A DNA stretch of 64,000 nucleotides, taken from positions 248,001-312,000 of the forward strand of contig CBDCSD010000001.1 in the NCBI GenBank assembly GCA_965221345.1, read 5' to 3'. The stretch is from Bin5 sp965221345. GTDB taxonomy: Bacteria > Chloroflexota > Anaerolineae > Caldilineales > Caldilineaceae. Positions 1-9,544 of the stretch are shown piece after piece. Position 1 is the stretch's first letter, and each line of letters opens with the position of its first letter. Below the pieces are notes generated by a model that made no database searches, was not told the DNA's origin, and worked only from the letters and a program-made list of their open reading frames with translations. The position numbers and the translations under genes are program-made.

Positions 1-461
1 AGGTGATCACGACTGTTCCGCAGGGAATCTCGGGCAAAATCTACGGCATGGATCCGACCAAAAACTGGTTCCAGGTCGAGATAGAAGGGTTGGACACGCT
101 GGCCTGGGTGATTCGGGATATGACCTGGGTCGACGGCTTGCTGGTGAGCGTCAGACGGATTACGGCCCGGGAGATCGCGACTTTGCCGGCGCTGATCACC
201 CAGCCGCGCATCCTCCGCGCGCGGTCGGGGCCGGGCCCGCAGTACGAAGTAGTCGCTAGACTGCCAAAAGGGACGTGGGCCACAATCACCGGCATCGGCC
301 CCCACGCTGAATGGTTCCAGATCGAGGTCGTCGGCATGGACGCGCCGGTCTGGATCGCCCGGCGCCTGACGAAGATCGCCGCCGGCTCGCTGGCAGAGAT
401 CCCCCGGACTGTGCCGGGCCCTAGCCCATCCGCATCCCCGCCAGAGACCAACCGCCAGTAA
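1..461 (+). CDS. secreted SH3-array protein, C-terminal part (partial)
   Basis: The reading frame is open at the left window edge and ends with TAA at 459-461, so only the last ~150 residues are seen. They contain two bacterial SH3-like repeats, with the pattern 'RSGPGPQYEVVARLPKGTW' and 'WFQIEVVGMDAPVWI', and a short Pro/Ser tail. The repeats match the last two SH3 units of the proteins at 878-4447 and 4932-8018, so this is the first member of a tandem paralogous trio. Such SH3b repeats usually bind cell-wall or surface polymers; that role here is inferred. A hairpin terminator follows at 550. The N-terminal architecture and signal peptide lie outside the window. Confidence 0.85.
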   Translation, partial: VITTVPQGISGKIYGMDPTKNWFQVEIEGLDTLAWVIRDMTWVDGLLVSVRRITAREIATLPALITQPRILRARSGPGPQYEVVARLPKGTWATITGIGPHAEWFQIEVVGMDAPVWIARRLTKIAAGSLAEIPRTVPGPSPSASPPETNRQ

Positions 462-549
462 GCGCGTTCCAGCGCCGCTGACACGGCACCAGGCGTGCCA
501 CTCGCCCCCTCAGCCATCTCCAATTTCTAACTGAGCCAGTCCCCCCACA

Positions 550-578
550 AAGCCCCGCTTGCGCTAGCGGGGCTTTTC
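550..578 (+). terminator. rho-independent terminator after the first SH3 paralog
   Basis: AGCCCCGC and GCGGGGCT form an 8-bp perfect stem, followed directly by TTTTCT. It lies 90 nt after the upstream stop codon. Confidence 0.8.
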
Positions 579-582
579 TACT

Positions 583-877
583 GTCTGAATCGCACCCTGC
601 GCGACTCGGGCGCGCCGCTGGATTGTGGCATTCGGCATGGTAGGGAACTGCGCCTCCCTGTCCAATTCAGCGCGCGATTTTCCGGGCGATTCTGCCCAAA
701 AAGAGTGTGCCAACAGGAGCAAAAATCCACTCCAACGAAAGATCGTAAATAACGGAACATTCCGGCCGAACTGCTCGTCCGATCGGCAGATGGAAGTTCG
801 ATTTTGGAAGGAAGGAAAGCTCGGAACGGCAAGGTTGAACCGACACGGACAGGCACGCTTGTAGAAGCGAAAAAGAG
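583..877 (+). promoter_or_regulatory. conserved leader upstream of SH3 paralog 2
   Basis: This ~295-nt region has no convincing gene but is clearly similar to 4624-4931, upstream of the next paralog. Shared blocks include GGGC(N6)GCCCAAAAAG with a self-complementary GGGC/GCCC, 'AACAGGAGCA', 'AATCCACTCCAA', the short hairpin GGAACATTCC, 'CTCGTCCGATCGGCAGA' and 'GAACCGACACGGACAGGCACGC' close to the start codon. Conservation may reflect recent gene duplication, a shared promoter, or a structured 5' UTR. I cannot match it to a known riboswitch class. Confidence 0.45.
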
Positions 878-3800
878 ATGAAGAGAATGCAAACGAAACA
901 GTCGATAATTACTCTGGTCGGGGCGGGCATGTTGTTACTATTTGCCCTGGCCGTTATCTCTTTCGTGCCCCCGGCCCCGACGATCCACGCCCTGTCCCCT
1001 TCCTTGGAGGGGGAGGGCCAACCGCGCGTCGGTTTTGACACGCTGGATGACTGGGTGGCGGCAGGTGAATATATGAACGCGGGCCTCCTGTTCGCTAGCT
1101 TCCCCTGCATCGATAATAACAACGACGATACATGCGACCATCACGACAGATTCACCACTGTCACCTACCGCTTCGACGTTATGCACGGAGGCGCCGATGC
1201 AGACAACTGTGAAGGGCAAGGGTTGGGCATTGTCAGAAATTTTTCCCCTTCATATTACAGTTCTTGGAGATCCTTAAGCCCTATACCTCTTCGTATCGAC
1301 AGGAACTGTCCGCTCCGTGCCTACACGATGAAGTGTACTGTCACCTATACCGAACCCGGCTCGGACGAGGCTATCCCGGTTACTTGCAATGGTATGGACT
1401 TCACAGTCGGTTCCGTGCAACAGCCAGCGACCGCCACGCCGACCGAAACACCCATACCGACGGCAACGCCCACCGAAACGCCCCTACCGACAGCCACGCC
1501 GACCGAGACGGTCACCCCCACCGAGACCGCCACGGCCACCGCCACAGCCACACCGACCGCCACGCCGACTGTCGAAGATGGCGGGCAAAATTCGCCGCAA
1601 GAGGACCCAACCGCCACGCCCACGTCTACGCCCACGCAAAAGCCCCCGCCCTTCGCGCGGATCGACAGTCTGTCTTCCACCTTCGATCAGGGCCAGCCAG
1701 CATCCTTCAACATGATCTTCGAATCGCTGGACGACGCCGACCAATATGGCTACCGGGCCGACGTCACCGATGAAGGCAACAATGCCGCCGACGACTGTGA
1801 AGGGACCGGACTTGGTGGTGTTGGCCAGTACACTGCCCAACTTACTGGGGCAGTCAACGGTCAAGTTACAGTCCCTGGCCTGATCAGCGTCGGCTGCCCG
1901 CCCGGCACATACACATTGTCCGTCACTCTCATGGCCACCAGCGGATTTGGGTTTACCGTCACCCAAGCGGTCCAGGTCCTCGAATCATCACAGTCTATTG
2001 TCGAACCTGACACGCCGACGCCAACCGCCACCCCAACCGATACGCCGACACCGACTGCCACGGCTACTCCCACCGCCACGCCCACCGATACGGCCACGCC
2101 GACGCCGACAGCCACTATTGAAGATTCCGTGCAACACCTCCCGGTGGAGGACGCAACCCTAACCCCGACGTCCACGCCAATGCCCCCGCCCTCTGTGAAG
2201 ATCGACGGTCTGCCTTCCGCCTTCGATCAAGGCCAGCAAACTCCCTTCAACATGATCTTCGAAGGGATCGACGACTCGGACCAATATTTCTACCGGGCCG
2301 ACGTCACCAATGTAGACAGTAATGACGCCGACGACTGCGAAGGAACCGGACTTGGCGGCGCTAACCAGTACACAGCCGAACTCGATGGCGGGGACGACGG
2401 CCAGGTCACACTCCCCGGCGTGATCGACGCCAGTTGCCCGTCCAGTACATACACATTTACCGTCACCCTCATGGCCGCTGGCGGATATTCGTACACCGCT
2501 ACCCAAGCGTTCCAGGTCATCGGATTATCACTGTCTCCCGTCGAACCTGACACGCCGACGCCCACCGCCACCAACACACCGCAGCCGACGGCTACCAATA
2601 CCAACACGCCCGAACCAACCGCCACGAGTCCGCCGCGGCAACAGAATCCGCCGCAACAGCAGCCAACCGCCACCAACACACCGCAGCCGACGGCTACCAA
2701 TACGAACACGCCCGAACCGACCGCGACGGCAACCGCAGCGCCGACACCCACGCCTACAGCAAAAGTCGTCTATGTGCCACCCCAGCAGAAGGTAGAGCCG
2801 CCCCCAACTGCGACGCAAACGCCAACCGCCACCGCCCTGCCAACGCCGACCACCACGGCTACGCCTACAGCTACCCCGGTCCCAACCCTTACGCCCACGG
2901 TCACGCCCACGGATGACCAGACAGACGTAAGTACACCCGACATACTGCCGGTTGTCACAGTTCAGGTGCCCGCAACGGACGCGGATCCCGACGGGGCTAA
3001 CCCGACACCGTCAGCGACAAGCATCCCGGATGACTCAGACGATGGCTCGACCGAGACCGGCAGCGGCTGGCCCGGCCATTACGCCGCTGGCCGCTCCGTC
3101 TGGAACTGCCAGGACCTCACAGCCCTGGTCGACTCGCTCGTCGCCCTCCGCCAGACCATGACCGCCGGCGACTATCCACAGGCCGTCACCCAGCCGCAGA
3201 TAATGAACGCCCGCCTCGGGCCCGGGCTGGCCTACGATGTCATCACCACCCTGCCGCAGGGAACGCGCGCCAACATCATCGGCGTCGACCCCCGCGGCGA
3301 ATGGTACCAGCTCGAACTCAGCCACATCGAAATACCCGTCTGGATCTTCCAGAGCCTGGCCAGCGTCGAAGGTTCGCTCGACAACGTCTCCCAGGTTTCC
3401 GCCGAGGAACTCGCCAAACTCCCGATTTCCGGCGCCCCGGGCAGCAGACCGACGGCCGTCATCCAGCCGGAGGTCATGAACGTTCGCCTTGGCCCTGACC
3501 TCGAATACGAAGTGCTCACCACCCTGCCCCAGGGAACGCAGGTCGAAATCGTCGGCATCGACCCCAGCGGCGAGTGGTTGCAGGTCGAGCTGGAAGGAAT
3601 GACCTCCCTCGGCTGGCTCTACCGCGACCTGGTCCAGGTCGACTGCCCGCTGGTTAACATCAGGCGCATCACCGAGCGCGAAATCACCCTGGTGCCTGCC
3701 GCCCTTACCCAGCCTTACGCGCTCTACGCCTATTCCGGCCCGGGCCTCGCCTACGACACCGTCGCCATTCTCCCCAGAGGAACCTGGGCCAAAATCATCG

Positions 3801-4447
3801 CCATCGGCGACTGCCCGCCGACAGTCTGGTACCAGATTGAAGTAGCAGGCCTTGACGAGCCAGTCTGGGTGCCCCGCGACTTCGTCAAGGTGGCCATCGG
3901 CTCGCTCGCTGGCATCCCCCTGTACGGCGTCACCGATTTCGACCCGCCCGCCGACGCCGAGAACGACCGGCCGCTCGCCGTTACCCTGCCCATCACGCTG
4001 AACGTGCGCACTGCGCCGGGCCTGGACCATGACGTGGTTGCCGTAGTGCCGCAGGGCACGCAGGCACGCATCTACGGCCTCGACCCGAGCGAGAGCTGGT
4101 TCCAGGTCGAACTGGACGGGTTCAGCTCACTGGTCTGGATCTACCGCTACATGACGCAAGTGGAAGGTTCGCTGGTCGGTGTCAGACGCGTAACTGCCCA
4201 AGAGATTGCGGCGCAGCCGGCTGTTCTCATCCAACCGCGGGCGGTCTTCGCTCGGTCGGGTCCGGGCATGGAGTACAACGCGGTCACGATCCTGCCGAAG
4301 GGGACATGGGCCGCGATAACCGGCGTCGGCCCACGGTCCGAATGGGTCCGGATCCAGGTGGTCGGCATGGACGAGCCGGTCTGGGTTCCCTGCAATCTGG
4401 TGAAGACTACCGGCTCTCTGGTAGGGATTCCCCAGGTCATGCCGTAG
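878..4447 (+). CDS. large secreted protein: Cys-containing domains, Thr-Pro stalks, five SH3b repeats
   Basis: The 1189-residue protein starts with a basic N-terminus and a hydrophobic segment (about residues 10-35), an export signal or membrane anchor. A cysteine-bearing domain follows (about 45-175, with 'DNCEGQGLG'). Two related domains lie near 260-375 and 440-555, each with 'FDQGQ..FNMIFE' and 'DDCEGTGLGG', separated by long Thr/Pro-rich linkers of PTATPT type. About residues 765-1185 hold five SH3-like repeats with 'GPGLxYDVxTTLPQGT' and 'GEWxQVEL'. ATG codons at 878 and 887 both fit; the second matches the start of the paralog at 4932. A surface stalk with polymer-binding repeats is the likely role. 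No catalytic motif is visible. Confidence 0.85.
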   Translation: MKRMQTKQSIITLVGAGMLLLFALAVISFVPPAPTIHALSPSLEGEGQPRVGFDTLDDWVAAGEYMNAGLLFASFPCIDNNNDDTCDHHDRFTTVTYRFDVMHGGADADNCEGQGLGIVRNFSPSYYSSWRSLSPIPLRIDRNCPLRAYTMKCTVTYTEPGSDEAIPVTCNGMDFTVGSVQQPATATPTETPIPTATPTETPLPTATPTETVTPTETATATATATPTATPTVEDGGQNSPQEDPTATPTSTPTQKPPPFARIDSLSSTFDQGQPASFNMIFESLDDADQYGYRADVTDEGNNAADDCEGTGLGGVGQYTAQLTGAVNGQVTVPGLISVGCPPGTYTLSVTLMATSGFGFTVTQAVQVLESSQSIVEPDTPTPTATPTDTPTPTATATPTATPTDTATPTPTATIEDSVQHLPVEDATLTPTSTPMPPPSVKIDGLPSAFDQGQQTPFNMIFEGIDDSDQYFYRADVTNVDSNDADDCEGTGLGGANQYTAELDGGDDGQVTLPGVIDASCPSSTYTFTVTLMAAGGYSYTATQAFQVIGLSLSPVEPDTPTPTATNTPQPTATNTNTPEPTATSPPRQQNPPQQQPTATNTPQPTATNTNTPEPTATATAAPTPTPTAKVVYVPPQQKVEPPPTATQTPTATALPTPTTTATPTATPVPTLTPTVTPTDDQTDVSTPDILPVVTVQVPATDADPDGANPTPSATSIPDDSDDGSTETGSGWPGHYAAGRSVWNCQDLTALVDSLVALRQTMTAGDYPQAVTQPQIMNARLGPGLAYDVITTLPQGTRANIIGVDPRGEWYQLELSHIEIPVWIFQSLASVEGSLDNVSQVSAEELAKLPISGAPGSRPTAVIQPEVMNVRLGPDLEYEVLTTLPQGTQVEIVGIDPSGEWLQVELEGMTSLGWLYRDLVQVDCPLVNIRRITEREITLVPAALTQPYALYAYSGPGLAYDTVAILPRGTWAKIIAIGDCPPTVWYQIEVAGLDEPVWVPRDFVKVAIGSLAGIPLYGVTDFDPPADAENDRPLAVTLPITLNVRTAPGLDHDVVAVVPQGTQARIYGLDPSESWFQVELDGFSSLVWIYRYMTQVEGSLVGVRRVTAQEIAAQPAVLIQPRAVFARSGPGMEYNAVTILPKGTWAAITGVGPRSEWVRIQVVGMDEPVWVPCNLVKTTGSLVGIPQVMP

Positions 4448-4589
4448 CATAACCGGTTGTCCTCGCCGCCGGCGGCCTCGCAGCAGCAAATGAGTGCGGA
4501 CGCTGTTGAAGCGGCACAAGGCCAGCCGCTCGAACTGATCTGCCACCTCCGCTGGTTTTCATAAGAGCCCATATAAAGACAAATCAAGA

Positions 4590-4622
4590 GCCCCGCTGTC
4601 GACAGCGACAGCGGGGCCTTCC
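4590..4622 (+). terminator. terminator after SH3 paralog 2
   Basis: A perfect 11-bp stem, GCCCCGCTGTC / GACAGCGGGGC, with a 6-nt loop is followed by a pyrimidine-rich CTTCCCTTTG. It lies about 140 nt after the stop at 4447. Confidence 0.7.
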
Positions 4623-4623
4623 C

Positions 4624-4931
4624 TTTGTCGGAATCCCATCCCGCTGGCAAAGGGCCTGCTGCCGGATCACGATATGCGACATCGCAAAGAACTCCTCCGC
4701 CCGCTCCAATTCCGCCCGCCTGTTTCCGGGCGCATCTGCCCAAAAAGGGTATGCGAACAGGAGCAGAAATCCACTCCAAGAAAGGGGTCAAGTGAAACGG
4801 AACATTCCGTGCCGCCTACTCGTCCGATCGGCAGAGGGAACTCCGATTTTGGCAGGGAGTCAAGCACGTAACGGGAAGGCTGAACCGACACGGACAGGCA
4901 CGCTCGTAGAAGAGAAGTAGAGACAAAGAAA
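4624..4931 (+). promoter_or_regulatory. conserved leader upstream of SH3 paralog 3
   Basis: Non-coding stretch similar to 583-877, with the same order of blocks (GGGC-loop-GCCCAAAAAG, AACAGGAGCA, AATCCACTCCAA, GGAACATTCC, CTCGTCCGATCGGCAGA, GAACCGACACGGACAGGCACGC). Differences between the two copies are scattered substitutions and short indels. Probably the shared promoter/5' UTR of this paralog family. Confidence 0.45.
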
Positions 4932-7900
4932 ATGCAAGCGAAACAGTCGGTTACTACGTTGGTCGGCGCGGTCACTCTGTTACTGTTTGCCCTGACCGTT
5001 ATCTCTTTCGTGCCCGGTACCCCGACCCAAGCCCTTGCCCCCTTGATGCAGGCGGATCCCCAGCCGCACATCAGTTTTGAAAAACTCAACGACTTAGTGT
5101 CAGCAGGTGAAAATCTGAATGCCGGCCTCATTTTCGCTAACTTCCCCTGCATCGATCAGAACAACGACGGTACATGCAACTCTGACGACAAATTCACCAC
5201 CGTCACCTACCGCTTCGACCTGGTGCAAGGAAGCTCTGACGGCCCCAACGCAGACCACTGTGAAGGGCAAGGGTTTGGCACTGTTAGCAATTTCAGCCCT
5301 TCACAATACAGTCATTGGGGCACCACAGGGACGATACCTCTATCTATCAACAGGAATTGTCCGCCCACTGCCTACACCTTGAAGTGTACGGTCACCTATA
5401 CCGAACCCGGCTCGAACGAGGCTATACCGCTTGCCTGTAACTGTGGTGTTACGATCGATCCCGCACAGGAGCTACCAACGGCCACGCCCACCGTCACACC
5501 CATACCAGCGACGGCCACGCCCACCGACACGTCCACCCCGACGTCCACGCCAATGCCCCCGCCCACCGTCAGGATCGACGGCCTGCCTTTCGTCATCGAT
5601 CGAGGCCAGCAAACTCCCTTCAACATGATCTTCGAAGGGATAGACGACTCGGACCAGTATAACTACCGGGCCGACGTCACCAATACAGATAACGAGGACG
5701 TGGACGAATGTGAAGGGACGGGACTCGGCGGCAGTGGCAAGTACACCGGCCAACTCAATGCCGGGGAAGACGGCCAGGTTACAGTCCCCGGCGAGATCGA
5801 CGCCCGCTGCCCGTCCGATACATACACACTGACCGTCACGCTCATCGCCGACAGCGGGTATACCTACACCGCAATCCAAGCGTTCCAGGTCGTCGGATTA
5901 TCACTCTCTCCCATCGAAACAGACACGCCCACCGCCACCAACACGGCGACCAACACACCCGCGCCGACAGCCACCAATACGCACACGCCCGAACCGACCG
6001 CAACCGCCACGGATCCGCCGCAGCAAAACAAGCCGCCGCGGCAAGAGCAGCCTACCGCCACGGCCACCAATACGGCGACCAACACACCCGAACCGACCGC
6101 AACCGCCACGAATCCACCGCAGCGAAGGCAGCCACCGCCCCAACAGCAACCGCCGCCGCAAAAGCAGCCACTGCCGCCTACCGCTACGCCAACCGCCACG
6201 GCCACCGCAGCGCCGACACCCACGCCTACGGCAAAAATATCCTATGCGCCGCCCCCGAATCAGGGAGAGCCGACGCCGACCGCGACGCATACGCCGACCG
6301 CTGCCGGCCAGCCAACGCCGACGGCCACGGCTACGCCCTCAAGTACCACGGTCCCAACCCTTACGCCCACGGTCACGCCTACGGGAGGGCCCACGTTCCC
6401 GCCCACAAGTGACCTGCCAGACGATCTTTGGGAAATCATCATTACTATTGATATAGATAACCCGACCGATCCGGATGCGATTCCCGACGTGGCCGACCCG
6501 ACACCGATAAGCGACGGGGACGACACCGACGGGGACGACACCGACGGGGACGACACCGACGGGGATGACACCGACGGGGACGACACCGACGGGGACGACA
6601 CTGACGGGGACGACACCGACGGGGACGACACTGACGGGGACGACACGCCCGATCACTACGCCGGCGACCGTACCGTCTGGAGCTGCCAGGAACTCAGCGC
6701 CCTGGTCAACTGGCTCGCCGCCCTCCGCCAAACAATGACAGCCGGTGACTATCCCCAGGCCGTTACCCACCCGGAAAGCATGAACGCCCGCCTCGGCCCC
6801 GGACTGGCCTACGACGTCATCACCACCCTGCCTCAAGGCACGCGCGCCAACATCATCGGCGTTGACCCCCGCGGCGAATGGTACCAGATCGAACTCAGCG
6901 ACCTCGAAATACCCGTCTGGATCTTCCAGAGTCTGGCCACCGTCGAAGGTTCGCTCGACAACGTCTCCCAGGTCTCCGCAGAAGAACTCGCCAAGCTCCC
7001 GATTTCCGGCGCTACCGGCAGCAGACCAATAGCGATCATCCAGCCGGAGGTCATGAACGTGCGCATTGGCCCCGGCATCGATTACGAAGTCCTCACCACC
7101 CTGCCCCAGGGAACGCAGGTCGAAATCGTCGGCATCGACCCCAGCGGCGAATGGTTGCAGGTCGAGCTGGAAGGAATGACCTCCCTCGGCTGGCTCTACC
7201 GCGACCTGGTCCAGATCGACTGCCCCCTGGCGAACGTCAGGCGCATCACCGAGACCGAAATCTCCCAGCAGCCTGCCGCCATTACCCAGCCCTACGCGCT
7301 CTACGCCTATTCCGGTCCCGGCCTCGCCTACGACATCGTAGCCACCATCCCTCGAGGGACCTGGGCCGAAATCATCGCTATCGGCGACTGCCCGCCGAAT
7401 GTCTGGTACCAGATCATAGTCCCGGGCCTTGACGAGCCTGTCTGGGTAATCCGCGACTTTGTCAAGGTGGCCGTTGGCTCCCTCGCCGGCATCCCCATCT
7501 ACGGCGTCACCGACTTCGTCCCGCCCTCCGAAGACGACCGGCCCCTCGCCGTTACCCTGCCCATAACCATGAACGTGCGCTCGGGCCCGGGCCTGCAGTA
7601 CGACGTGGTCTCCGTCGTGCCGCAGGGGACACAGGCACGCATCTACGGCATCGACCCAAGCGGAGACTGGATACTGGTGGAACTGGAAGGACACAGCTCA
7701 CTGGTCTGGATCTACTGCCACATGACGCAGGTGCAAGGTTCCGTGGTCGGCGTCAGACGGGTGACCGCGGCGGAAGTTGCGGCGCAGCCGGCCGTACTTG
7801 TCCAGCCGGGAGCGGTCTTTGCCAGGTCGGGTCCGGGCATGGAGTACGAAGCCGTCACCATCCTGCCGAAGGGGACATGGGCCACGATCACCTGCCTCGG

Positions 7901-8018
7901 CCCGCTGTCCGAATGGCTTCAGATCCACGTGATCGGAATGGACGAACCGGTCTGGGTTCCCCGCAATCTGGTGAAGATAACCGGCTCGCTCGCAGGGATC
8001 CCCCAAGCCGCGCCGTAG
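4932..8018 (+). CDS. large secreted SH3-array protein, paralog 3, with (DGDDT)n spacer
   Basis: 1028 residues, the same plan as the 878-4447 protein but with one internal 'FNMIFEGIDDSDQY' domain (about 213-328) instead of two. Order: signal/anchor (10-35), N-terminal Cys domain (38-175), Thr/Pro/Gln-rich stalk (330-500), an acidic low-complexity block of about nine DGDDT repeats (about 526-572), then five SH3b repeats (about 605-1024). The fourth and fifth SH3 units carry extra Cys residues ('IYCHMTQ', 'ATITCLGP'). The acidic repeat is absent from the upstream paralog; Ca2+ binding is possible but not shown. A terminator follows at 8067. Confidence 0.85.
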   Translation: MQAKQSVTTLVGAVTLLLFALTVISFVPGTPTQALAPLMQADPQPHISFEKLNDLVSAGENLNAGLIFANFPCIDQNNDGTCNSDDKFTTVTYRFDLVQGSSDGPNADHCEGQGFGTVSNFSPSQYSHWGTTGTIPLSINRNCPPTAYTLKCTVTYTEPGSNEAIPLACNCGVTIDPAQELPTATPTVTPIPATATPTDTSTPTSTPMPPPTVRIDGLPFVIDRGQQTPFNMIFEGIDDSDQYNYRADVTNTDNEDVDECEGTGLGGSGKYTGQLNAGEDGQVTVPGEIDARCPSDTYTLTVTLIADSGYTYTAIQAFQVVGLSLSPIETDTPTATNTATNTPAPTATNTHTPEPTATATDPPQQNKPPRQEQPTATATNTATNTPEPTATATNPPQRRQPPPQQQPPPQKQPLPPTATPTATATAAPTPTPTAKISYAPPPNQGEPTPTATHTPTAAGQPTPTATATPSSTTVPTLTPTVTPTGGPTFPPTSDLPDDLWEIIITIDIDNPTDPDAIPDVADPTPISDGDDTDGDDTDGDDTDGDDTDGDDTDGDDTDGDDTDGDDTDGDDTPDHYAGDRTVWSCQELSALVNWLAALRQTMTAGDYPQAVTHPESMNARLGPGLAYDVITTLPQGTRANIIGVDPRGEWYQIELSDLEIPVWIFQSLATVEGSLDNVSQVSAEELAKLPISGATGSRPIAIIQPEVMNVRIGPGIDYEVLTTLPQGTQVEIVGIDPSGEWLQVELEGMTSLGWLYRDLVQIDCPLANVRRITETEISQQPAAITQPYALYAYSGPGLAYDIVATIPRGTWAEIIAIGDCPPNVWYQIIVPGLDEPVWVIRDFVKVAVGSLAGIPIYGVTDFVPPSEDDRPLAVTLPITMNVRSGPGLQYDVVSVVPQGTQARIYGIDPSGDWILVELEGHSSLVWIYCHMTQVQGSVVGVRRVTAAEVAAQPAVLVQPGAVFARSGPGMEYEAVTILPKGTWATITCLGPLSEWLQIHVIGMDEPVWVPRNLVKITGSLAGIPQAAP
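6510..6648 (+). repeat. 15-bp coding tandem repeat (DGDDT)n
   Basis: About nine head-to-tail copies of GGGGACGACACCGAC, with silent changes (gat/gac, acc/act), in the gene at 4932. Unit length is a multiple of three, so copy-number change keeps the frame. Confidence 0.9.
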
Positions 8019-8066
8019 GACAGCCGGCTGTCCTGAACGCCTGTTTTTATAAGATCGCAAAACAAG

Positions 8067-8102
8067 AGCCCCCGCTGTCACTTTCGACAACGGGGGCTTT
8101 CT
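8067..8102 (+). terminator. terminator after SH3 paralog 3
   Basis: AGCCCCCG...TGTC pairs with GACA...CGGGGGCT (one unpaired base on each side), followed by TTTCTGT. It is the third hairpin of this type after a member of the SH3 trio. Confidence 0.75.
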
Positions 8103-8192
8103 GTATTGCCTGGAACAGGTTCTGTGGGATGGTGGGGTTGCCAGAACGAAAGACGAATTCCCGTCCTCCGAGATCCGGCGCGGCATTCCCGG

Positions 8193-8564
8193 TTACGTTT
8201 CGTCCTTTGCCGTGGTGTCCAACAGATGCCGCAACGCGGGGAGAAGCTTCGGAATAGAGTTCTGAATAGTGGACCAGATGACACTCTCACTGATGTGCAG
8301 ATAACCATGGGCCAAGCGGTTGCGGATTCCTATAATCGCGTGCCACGGTACCTCCGGATGCGATTCACGCACCTCGATTGGAATATGGGTTGCGGCTTCG
8401 CCGAGCAATTCGATATTGCGCAGGGTGGCATCGTAAGTGCGCTCATCGGCGATGAACGCCTCCTGGTCCAGTCCTTCTGTGTAGCCCAGAACCTTCTCGC
8501 CAAATTCCAGCATATCCTGAATGTAGAAACGCCATTCACGTTGTCTGTGCTGCGCGTCAGACAT
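8193..8564 (-). CDS. hepT: HepT-like HEPN ribonuclease toxin
   Basis: A 123-residue, mostly helical HEPN/DUF86 protein. The key motif is RNRLAHGY near residues 82-89, the R-x4-6-H-x-Y signature of HepT toxins; in this family it forms the RNase active site and the Tyr is the AMPylation target. The ATG overlaps the end of the upstream nucleotidyltransferase gene by 8 nt (ATGTCTGA), the usual MntA-HepT order with translational coupling. It should act as an RNase neutralised by modification by its partner. Family assignment is firm; activity is inferred. Confidence 0.88.
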   Translation of the reverse strand: MSDAQHRQREWRFYIQDMLEFGEKVLGYTEGLDQEAFIADERTYDATLRNIELLGEAATHIPIEVRESHPEVPWHAIIGIRNRLAHGYLHISESVIWSTIQNSIPKLLPALRHLLDTTAKDET

Positions 8565-8847
8565 TGATTGCTTCCTGCTCTACATAAGGACGTATTTCCG
8601 CCCGCAACTCTCCGCTGGTTGCCAGGTCCACCGGCCGCCCCAGTAGCTCTTCGAGATAAAAATGCGCTCCGAAGTAGCGCTCTAAATCGGGGGGCGTGTC
8701 AAACCCGACCAGGATGTCGATGTCACTGGCCTCGGTACCCTGATCGCGGGCGAAGGAGCCGTAGAGGGCGAGTTCGGTTACGCCAAAACGCCGCGCAAGC
8801 GTCGCCTTGTGCGTTCGCAACAGATCGAGAAGTTCGTCTCTGTTCAT
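8557..8847 (-). CDS. mntA: MntA-like nucleotidyltransferase antitoxin
   Basis: A 96-residue minimal nucleotidyltransferase. GSFARDQGTEASDID fits GS-x10-D-x-D, the metal and nucleotide-binding signature of the family. A short helical N-terminus precedes it and a compact C-terminus follows. In characterised MntA-HepT pairs this enzyme AMPylates the toxin's Tyr. It is upstream of and overlaps hepT on the same strand. The length and motif are intact, so the module looks functional. Confidence 0.87.
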   Translation of the reverse strand: MNRDELLDLLRTHKATLARRFGVTELALYGSFARDQGTEASDIDILVGFDTPPDLERYFGAHFYLEELLGRPVDLATSGELRAEIRPYVEQEAINV

Positions 8848-8911
8848 TGGCCCAGCCTCAAGTTTCTATCCAAAATCAACCCCGGAGCGCCAGCATGGTG
8901 CGGATGCTCCC

Positions 8912-9544
8912 CTACAGGTCACTGCCTATTCCTGACTTCACTCTTTTCTCATTGGCTTGCCGCTGCTCGAAGACCTCCAAACCGTGCCCAGCCTTGATTG
9001 ATTCGAGCCACTCTCTGAATGACTGCTGACTCCCTCCGAACGCCTGCCCGGCCAGCATTCCCTCCACGCTGATCTCCTCGTCCAGATCGGGCCAGTGGAT
9101 CCGCCAGCCGCCGCCGCACAATTCCCAACTGCTGCGCTCCTCCGGCGCAGCATGGGCCAGCCGGGGATACCAGGCCAGCGGCACCGAGATGGCGCGCCCG
9201 TCGCTCAGATACGCTGTCACCCTGTCCGCGCTGATCTCCACACCTGCCGCTGTCGGCTTCTCTGCTTCAATCGCCTCAATACGTAATCCAAGCGCATCCG
9301 TAAACATGTCCCTAAGGGCAGGCAACGCCTCAATCTCATAGGAGCACGCGTCCCACTCGTCGACTCGATTCGGTGCGGACGCATACTTCTCCCGCAGCCA
9401 CAGGATGAATTCGTCGCGCATGGCTTCGGGATCTGCCAGCCATCCGGCGCACCACATCTCCTGGGAAAAGGTACGATAAAGAATGATCAGGTCTTTGTCT
9501 GTAGCCGTCACGGTCTCTGTCATGTCACTGCTTTCGGTTGGCAT
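8912..9544 (-). CDS. DUF2442-containing protein with unknown N-terminal half
   Basis: 210 residues. The C-terminal half (from about residue 105) resembles DUF2442: 'RVTAYLSDGRAISVPLAWYP', then 'WELCGGGWRIHWPDLDEEIS' leading into a short helix. DUF2442 proteins are small, often encoded beside toxin-antitoxin genes, and of unsettled function. The N-terminal ~100 residues are acidic and mixed alpha/beta and I do not recognise them. Two ATGs (9544, 9523) are possible and neither has a clear ribosome-binding site. It lies upstream of the MntA-HepT pair on the same strand. Confidence 0.65.
   Translation of the reverse strand: MPTESSDMTETVTATDKDLIILYRTFSQEMWCAGWLADPEAMRDEFILWLREKYASAPNRVDEWDACSYEIEALPALRDMFTDALGLRIEAIEAEKPTAAGVEISADRVTAYLSDGRAISVPLAWYPRLAHAAPEERSSWELCGGGWRIHWPDLDEEISVEGMLAGQAFGGSQQSFREWLESIKAGHGLEVFEQRQANEKRVKSGIGSDL

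Noticed and set aside
1345..2958. Minus-strand frames rich in 'GVAVGVAV' opposite the Thr-Pro linkers
   Set aside because: They are the antisense of PTATPT-coding DNA and have no independent signals.
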